A stretch of 64,000 bases of DNA from QQUJ01 sp050287605 (GTDB lineage: Bacteria > Pseudomonadota > Gammaproteobacteria > QQUJ01): assembly GCA_050287605.1 (NCBI GenBank), contig JBNKCG010000026.1, positions 62,001 through 126,000 of the forward strand, given 5' to 3'. Made by a program: the position numbers and the translations under genes. Positions 59,565 through 64,000 of this stretch are shown here, piece by piece. Below the pieces are notes generated by a model. The model did not search any database. It saw only the letters and a program-made list of their open reading frames with translations, and was not told the DNA's origin. Each line of letters begins with the position of its first letter. Position 1 is the stretch's first letter.

Positions 59565-62027
59565 TCAGTGGTCGTGGGAGTGATTGGCCGCCGAGTGCGG
59601 CTTCTTGCCCAGAATATTGGTCAGCGCCTGATCCAGCAGTGACTTCTCGTCGATCAGTTTGGCCGAACCGCGCCTAAACTCCAGGGCCAGACCCCTCTTG
59701 GTACGGTCGGTCACCTTCATGCCGTGGCGGTTGGTGAAGAGATAGCTGCCGGTGAGCGGGCTGATCCAGGAGAGCTTGCCGCGCAACGTGGTGCCGTCGG
59801 GGCGCGTGAACTCGATCCAGGTGCCCTTCTTCATGCGCTCGACGATTCCAAGGTAGCGCTCCTCGGAATCCGACTGCGGCTCGGGCGCCGGCTGCGGATC
59901 GCCGATGGTGATCTCTTCGATCTCCACCTGTGCCTGGTTTTCCCGCAGGTTCTCCATCAGCTCTTCGTAGCGCTGGCGCCGTTCTTCGGTCTGCTCTTCC
60001 TTGCGCGCCTCCTCCACGGGCTCCGAAAAGTCCGCGTAGGACATCACCTCTTCGGCGGTCAGTTCCTGTTCCGCGGCCAGCTCGGGAACGACCGACGCGA
60101 TATCCAGCTTGTACGCTTCGATACCCGTCAGCTTGTCGCGTTCGGCGTCCATGGCCTGCTGCTTCTGATCGGCCTCGAACTGCGCCTGTTGAGTACGCCC
60201 GTCGCTCAGCGCCTGCGAGTGACACAACTTGAGATCGGCCAGGAAGGCGTGACGTGACGCTTCGGGCATGGAGGCCATCTCCATGCCCTCCTGCAACCCT
60301 TCCAGCAACCAACCCAACGCACCGACCAACCGCTGGCGTTCGCGATCAGTACGTTTGGGTTGCACGCTCCACAGCAAGGTATCCATGGTTTCGATGCAGC
60401 GCCGCCAGTTGTTGCCCTCTTCGCCTTCACGCAGAAAGTAGAGCAGCAACACCGTGTACCAGTGATCGCGCAGGAACTCGGCCACCGGCTGCGGCGGCGC
60501 CTGCTTGATGACGCGGCAGTCGATCTCGTCGCGTACGATCACCTTGGCCATCATGACCCGCTCTTCGCCTTCCAACGCCTTGGCGGAGCGCTCCTCCACG
60601 CGTTCGGCGCGGTTTTGCTCGTGCTCCAGGTAGTCGCTGAGGCGATCGGCCAGCTCGGCAAACAGGGCGATGTCGTCGGAAAAATCGCGCAACACCGTCT
60701 CCACCACCTCTTCGACCTCGGCGTAGAGACTGCCTTCGGTGCGCGGCTCGCTCTCCTGCCAACCGGTGGCGGCACGCGCCACCGTATCCAGCAGCCGGCG
60801 CGAGGGATGGTTGCGCGAGGCGAAAAACGCCTTGTCGATGATGGCGACCTTGAGGACCGGGATCTGCAGGCGGCCGATAAGCGCCTTCATTGCCGGCGCA
60901 ACGTTTTCGTTATCCAGGATGTAATCGAAGATCAGCGCAACGATGTCGATGGTCACACCGTCGGCGCGAACCAAGGGCTGCAGGTCCGGTGCGGACTTGA
61001 TGTCACGCAAAACGTTGACCGTACCGCTGACCAGTTGCCCCGCATCAAAGCTGCCGCTGAGACCGCCAACCCCCTGGCCGTGCTGCATGGCAGTCAAGGC
61101 ATCCACCGCAGGGCCCAGCACCGCGGGAGCCAACGACACGCCACCCACGGGCGGAACACCGACAGCACCCGGGACGGCACCGGTCACGTAGTGCTGCAGC
61201 GCGTGGTAGAGGTTGATCTCGCCGCTGGTGTAGCCCGGCTGTTCGAATGCCCCGGACAAGTCGCTGGTTTGGGGTGGTGCGGCAGGCGTCATGGGCGGAC
61301 GCTGGTAAGCGGGCCGTTTAACCTGGTGGTTGATGACGGGAAGAATGTTGTTGTTGATCAGATACTGGTTGATCGCCAGGTAGAGTGCCTGCAAACCGGG
61401 GATCGCCAGCTTGTCGAACAGTTTCAGGACGATCAGTTTCGCTTTGACGTCGACGTTGATGTCGTGGCAAGCGTCGCGGAAAGCACCGCAGATCACCTCA
61501 GGACCGATGGGGTTGTCCTCGTTCTTGAGCTCTTTGCGACGCAGAATAAGTTGCAACCGCTGCTCCAGCTCGAACAGCTCCCGATGACAGGTGCTGCGTA
61601 CCTTGCTGGCCATGCTGCTGGCGGCCAGCGACTCCTCCAGGTCTGCGTGTTCGATCAGGCTCAGGGAAAGACTGCTGTCGCCGGCATGCATCCCGGTGGT
61701 CGGGCTGTGCTTGCGCTTGACCACCTCGGCGAAGCGCTCCATGAAGAGTTGGCGGGTGCGACGTTCGATCTCGCTGCGGCGGCGGCGTATCTCGCGCATG
61801 GCGTCGAAGTAAATCGTCTGTTCGGAGTCGCTGATCGCTTTATCAGCGCGTTCGAACAGCGTGTCATCCACTTTGTCCAGGGTCGCTGAGACAGCGCCGG
61901 TCAAGTATTCGGCAACACGATCACGACATTCGGTAAGCACCCGCTTCGCCTCTATCGACCCGATGCCGCCCCGTTCACGATTGTAGCGGCGTAGATCCAC
62001 GACTTTTCCCGTTTCGCCCGCACTCAT
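59565..62027 (-). CDS. DUF1631 family protein
   Basis: An 820-residue cytoplasmic, mostly helical protein. The N-terminal part (about 1-225) has charged helices (RRRRSEIERRTRQLFMERFA) and FDKLAIPGLQALYLAINQYL. A Pro/Gly-rich middle (about 240-320) lacks structure. The C-terminus has a PilZ-like beta region (GTWIEFTRPDGTTLRGKLSW, TNRHGMKVTDRTKRGLALEF) and ends in a His-rich tail (SAANHSHDH). This is the DUF1631 pattern, of unknown function, sometimes linked to c-di-GMP because of the PilZ-like part. I prefer the ATG at 62025-62027 over the GTG three codons earlier. Confidence 0.82.
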   Translation of the reverse strand: MSAGETGKVVDLRRYNRERGGIGSIEAKRVLTECRDRVAEYLTGAVSATLDKVDDTLFERADKAISDSEQTIYFDAMREIRRRRSEIERRTRQLFMERFAEVVKRKHSPTTGMHAGDSSLSLSLIEHADLEESLAASSMASKVRSTCHRELFELEQRLQLILRRKELKNEDNPIGPEVICGAFRDACHDINVDVKAKLIVLKLFDKLAIPGLQALYLAINQYLINNNILPVINHQVKRPAYQRPPMTPAAPPQTSDLSGAFEQPGYTSGEINLYHALQHYVTGAVPGAVGVPPVGGVSLAPAVLGPAVDALTAMQHGQGVGGLSGSFDAGQLVSGTVNVLRDIKSAPDLQPLVRADGVTIDIVALIFDYILDNENVAPAMKALIGRLQIPVLKVAIIDKAFFASRNHPSRRLLDTVARAATGWQESEPRTEGSLYAEVEEVVETVLRDFSDDIALFAELADRLSDYLEHEQNRAERVEERSAKALEGEERVMMAKVIVRDEIDCRVIKQAPPQPVAEFLRDHWYTVLLLYFLREGEEGNNWRRCIETMDTLLWSVQPKRTDRERQRLVGALGWLLEGLQEGMEMASMPEASRHAFLADLKLCHSQALSDGRTQQAQFEADQKQQAMDAERDKLTGIEAYKLDIASVVPELAAEQELTAEEVMSYADFSEPVEEARKEEQTEERRQRYEELMENLRENQAQVEIEEITIGDPQPAPEPQSDSEERYLGIVERMKKGTWIEFTRPDGTTLRGKLSWISPLTGSYLFTNRHGMKVTDRTKRGLALEFRRGSAKLIDEKSLLDQALTNILGKKPHSAANHSHDH

Positions 62028-62171
62028 GGTCTTCACCCGTCAGGACGCCGCGCGGCGGTGCACCGCGCTTTCGAATATATGTGTACCACTGATCAATTCC
62101 ACAAAACGTGATAAGGCACTCAAATTTTTGGGGGTTATATAGGGTAGTCTCCCAATCAGGATTATCCATCA

Positions 62172-63071
62172 ATGACAGCGGGTGGTTCGATGAATCAAGC
62201 AACCGAACTGCGTAAGCAACACCACCCAGAGATCGCGCGCCTCATCGAGGAGACCCGCGACCTGGTCTCTCCACCCGACGTGCACTTTGCGCTGCTGGAG
62301 GTCCTCAACGACCCCGCTTCCACCAGCAGCGACATGGCCGAGGTGATCGCTCTCGATCCGGCCCTGACGGCCCGGCTGCTGCGCATCGTCAACAGTCCCT
62401 ATTACGGCTTGGTGCGCCGCGTCGACACCATCTCGCGGGCGGTCACGATAATCGGCAGCAACGAGCTGTTCAATCTTGCGGTAGCTGTGTCGGCGACCTC
62501 GGTTTTCGCGCGCCTCCCCGGTTCGCTGGTCAATATGGACAACTTCTGGCATCACAGCGTCTACACCGCCATGGTGGGCCGCGAACTGGCCAAGATCTGC
62601 AACGTTCTGCACCCCGACCGTCTGTTCGTGGGTGGCATGCTCCACGATATCGGCAGCCTGCTGCTGTATAACGAACGCCCGGAGACCATGGCCGAACTCT
62701 TGCTGGTGGCGCAAGGCGACGAGGAGCTGATGTTCCACGCCGAACTAAACCGCCTAGGATTCAGCCACGCGGAAGTGGCCGCGGGAATTCTCGATCTTTG
62801 GCAACTTCCGCCGGTATTGTGTGCAGCGGTGGGCGCGCACCACACCCCGCTGGACAGTACCGAACCCACGCCCGAGGCGTGCATACTCTACGTCGCCGAC
62901 TTCCTGGCCAATCGCTCCGAGCGCGGCGGTTTCGCTGCCGAAACCCAACCCAAGGGCACCATGGACGAAGCGGTGCTGAAACACCTGGGCATCGGCGCCA
63001 AAGAACTCGTCCCGGCAGCCGAAGCAGCAACGGCGAAGTTTGACGAGAGCATCGCGATGTTTTTGCCGTAA
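62172..63071 (+). CDS. HDOD domain protein
   Basis: A 299-residue protein with one HDOD domain (about 25-225): LLEVLNDPASTSSDMAEVIA, LDPALTARLLRIVNSPYYG, DTISRAVTIIG and VGGMLHDIGSLLLYNERPE. The HD pair in LHDIG is present, but HDOD domains usually lack phosphohydrolase activity and act in signalling. It has no kinase or GGDEF domain. The ATG at 62172 has a weak site; one at 62190 with GGGTGG is the alternative. It is divergent from the DUF1631 gene, and both may be part of the same signalling network as the HD-GYP regulator. Confidence 0.86.
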   Translation: MTAGGSMNQATELRKQHHPEIARLIEETRDLVSPPDVHFALLEVLNDPASTSSDMAEVIALDPALTARLLRIVNSPYYGLVRRVDTISRAVTIIGSNELFNLAVAVSATSVFARLPGSLVNMDNFWHHSVYTAMVGRELAKICNVLHPDRLFVGGMLHDIGSLLLYNERPETMAELLLVAQGDEELMFHAELNRLGFSHAEVAAGILDLWQLPPVLCAAVGAHHTPLDSTEPTPEACILYVADFLANRSERGGFAAETQPKGTMDEAVLKHLGIGAKELVPAAEAATAKFDESIAMFLP

Positions 63072-63080
63072 CGGCATGAC

Positions 63081-63098
63081 GACGCTAATCTCAGCGTC
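63081..63098 (+). repeat. Hairpin directly before the start codon at 63099
   Basis: GACGCT (63081-63086), loop AATCTC, AGCGTC (63093-63098), ending one base-step before the ATG. No ribosome-binding site is visible between. It could weaken translation of the next gene or mark the end of the HDOD transcript. Confidence 0.4.
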
Positions 63099-63494
63099 AT
63101 GGACGGCGACCACTCGACACTGAAGCGTTTCATTCGCCACACCTTAGGGTGCGGATGCCCCGACGAGGTGCTGGATAAGATCGCGATCGATCGGCTATCC
63201 CCCACGCCCCCCGGAGGGCGGCCCATACTGCGCATAGACGTCGGCGGCCGCCTGTTGATCTACCTGGTCGACCGGCTACTTTCCGACGCCGCACTCGGCG
63301 ACCTGCTGCTCAGCGGCGTCGCTGATCGCAACGAGCACGGCTTCAACCGTTTGCGGGTCGTACTGTGCCGCGACAGCAACACGTCGGACAATCACGGCCC
63401 GGACTCGACCCTGCCCTGGCCCAACGACGACAAGGTGCACGTCCACCGTCTGCCGCGCGATCAGATACCGCTTCAGGATCCCCACCCTGCGTAA
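63099..63494 (+). CDS. Conserved-looking small protein with CGCP motif, unknown function
   Basis: A 131-residue protein I cannot assign. It begins with LKRFIRHTLGCGCPDEVLDKI (Cys18, Cys20), a pattern that looks conserved rather than random. It continues with beta-strand-like stretches (RPILRIDVGGRLLIYLVD, NRLRVVLC) and a C-terminal acidic then basic tail (WPNDDKVHVHRLPRD). The two cysteines could bind metal. It starts 27 bp after the HDOD gene on the same strand, with a hairpin directly before the ATG and no clear ribosome-binding site. Coding is likely because no competing frame is better. Confidence 0.55.
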   Translation: MDGDHSTLKRFIRHTLGCGCPDEVLDKIAIDRLSPTPPGGRPILRIDVGGRLLIYLVDRLLSDAALGDLLLSGVADRNEHGFNRLRVVLCRDSNTSDNHGPDSTLPWPNDDKVHVHRLPRDQIPLQDPHPA

Positions 63495-63581
63495 TCGTGC
63501 GCGCAGGTTGCGCCCGACCGCGCCCGCATCCGAACGCCCTGCAGCAACGCAGAGACCGCCACCACCTGGTCGCCTAAATGC

Positions 63582-63611
63582 AAAAGGCCCGGCAGAATGA
63601 TTGCCGGGCCT
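63582..63611 (-). terminator. Intrinsic terminator of the branched-chain amino-acid binding protein gene
   Basis: On the minus strand AGGCCCGGCA (63602-63611) pairs with TGCCGGGCCT (63585-63594), with a TTTT tract at its end (63582-63585). It lies about 30 bp past the stop codon. Confidence 0.88.
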
Positions 63612-63639
63612 CTTGCGGACTGCAAATGCGCTGAGGGCG

Positions 63640-64000
63640 CTACTTCACGTAGTCATACTTGCCGTCGGTCCACTCGTAGACCACATAGCCGGGAGCGGTC
63701 ACATCACCCTTGCCGTCGAAGCCAATCTTGCCCAACACGGTGTTGAACTGGCCCGCCTTGAGCGCCGAGATAATCTTGGCCGGCTCTACGGCTCCGGCTT
63801 TCTGCGCTGCCTGCGCCCAGGCCTGGATCGCGCCATAGGTGTAGAGCGTGTAGCCTTCGGGCTTGTAGTTCTGTGCCAGGAACTTGTCGACGATGGGCTT
63901 GGCTTGCGGGTTACGCGCCGGATCGGGGCTGAAGGTCATCAGCGTACCCTCGCCGGCCGGACCGGTGATCGACCAATACTCGTCGGTCACCAGCGCATCG
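63640..64000 (-). CDS. ABC transporter branched-chain amino-acid substrate-binding protein, C-terminal part
   Basis: The last 120 codons of a gene that continues past the right edge. The visible part is the C-terminal lobe of a LivJ/LivK-type periplasmic binding protein: NPQAKPIVDKFLAQNYKPEG, YTLYTYGAIQAWAQAAQKAG, ISALKAGQFNTVLGKIGFDG, and the ending GYVVYEWTDGKYDYVK. Family members carry amino acids, amides or urea; the ligand site is outside the window. The GTG at 63988 is inside the frame and is not the start. Confidence 0.9.
   Translation of the reverse strand, partial: DALVTDEYWSITGPAGEGTLMTFSPDPARNPQAKPIVDKFLAQNYKPEGYTLYTYGAIQAWAQAAQKAGAVEPAKIISALKAGQFNTVLGKIGFDGKGDVTAPGYVVYEWTDGKYDYVK

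Overview
The window is about 64 kb of GC-rich DNA (roughly 60-65% by eye) from a gammaproteobacterium. The strongest evidence is the E. coli-like block queG / nnr-tsaE-amiB-mutL-miaA-hfq-hflX-hflK-hflC-DUF2065-(hisZ)-purA, rnr-rlmB, rpsF-rpsR-rplI-dnaB. The orn/phhB/rsgA neighbourhood and the ffs-dnaX-ybaB-recR block agree with this. The redox genes (octaheme tetrathionate reductase family protein, sulfide:quinone oxidoreductase-like flavoprotein, several cytochromes, NAD-linked molybdenum formate dehydrogenase) suggest a sulfur-oxidising, possibly chemolithotrophic member near the Chromatiales. That placement is inference.

Layout. 1-26.6 kb is housekeeping, mostly on the minus strand: replication (dnaB, dnaX), ribosomal proteins S6/S18/L9, RNA processing and modification (rnr, rlmB, miaA, queG, tsaE, orn), repair (mutL, recR), membrane quality control (hflK/hflC), wall amidase amiB, hfq, a response regulator with an HD-GYP domain, tRNA-Leu(CAG) and the 4.5S SRP RNA. 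26.6-36 kb is accessory: a membrane-anchored LuxR-type regulator divergent from an ethylbenzene-dehydrogenase-like heme protein and a DUF2231 membrane protein, a complete tctCBA transporter, an OFA-type MFS carrier, nicotinamidase and a pirin. 36-41 kb is a sulfur/electron-transfer locus: monoheme cytochrome c, octaheme cytochrome, membrane cytochrome b, SQR-like flavoprotein and a 56-residue peptide. 41-45 kb holds an Lrp/AsnC regulator divergent from a giant putA.

45.2-45.8 kb carries tRNA-Ser(GGA) preceded by an array of repeats built from degenerate tRNA-Ser 3' ends and 18-bp hairpins. 45.8-55.4 kb contains a secreted pentapeptide-repeat protein, a YdcF/ElyC protein, an uncharacterised molybdopterin oxidoreductase, a two-subunit formate dehydrogenase and a phosphodiesterase-superfamily protein. 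55.5-59.5 kb looks like a light-response island: a FAS1 protein divergent from a CarH/LitR-type B12-binding MerR repressor, a photolyase and an SGNH hydrolase. The two divergent promoters there share the same GTATTGAC-N15-TGTATAAC architecture. 59.5-64 kb has a DUF1631 protein, an HDOD protein, a small unknown protein and the 3' end of a branched-chain amino-acid binding protein gene.

The least described parts are the LuxR(TM)/heme/DUF2231 module with its tandem GAAC-N4-GTTC operators, the octaheme/cyt b/SQR/56-aa locus, the tRNA-Ser-derived repeats, and the twin promoters of the B12 photoreceptor island.
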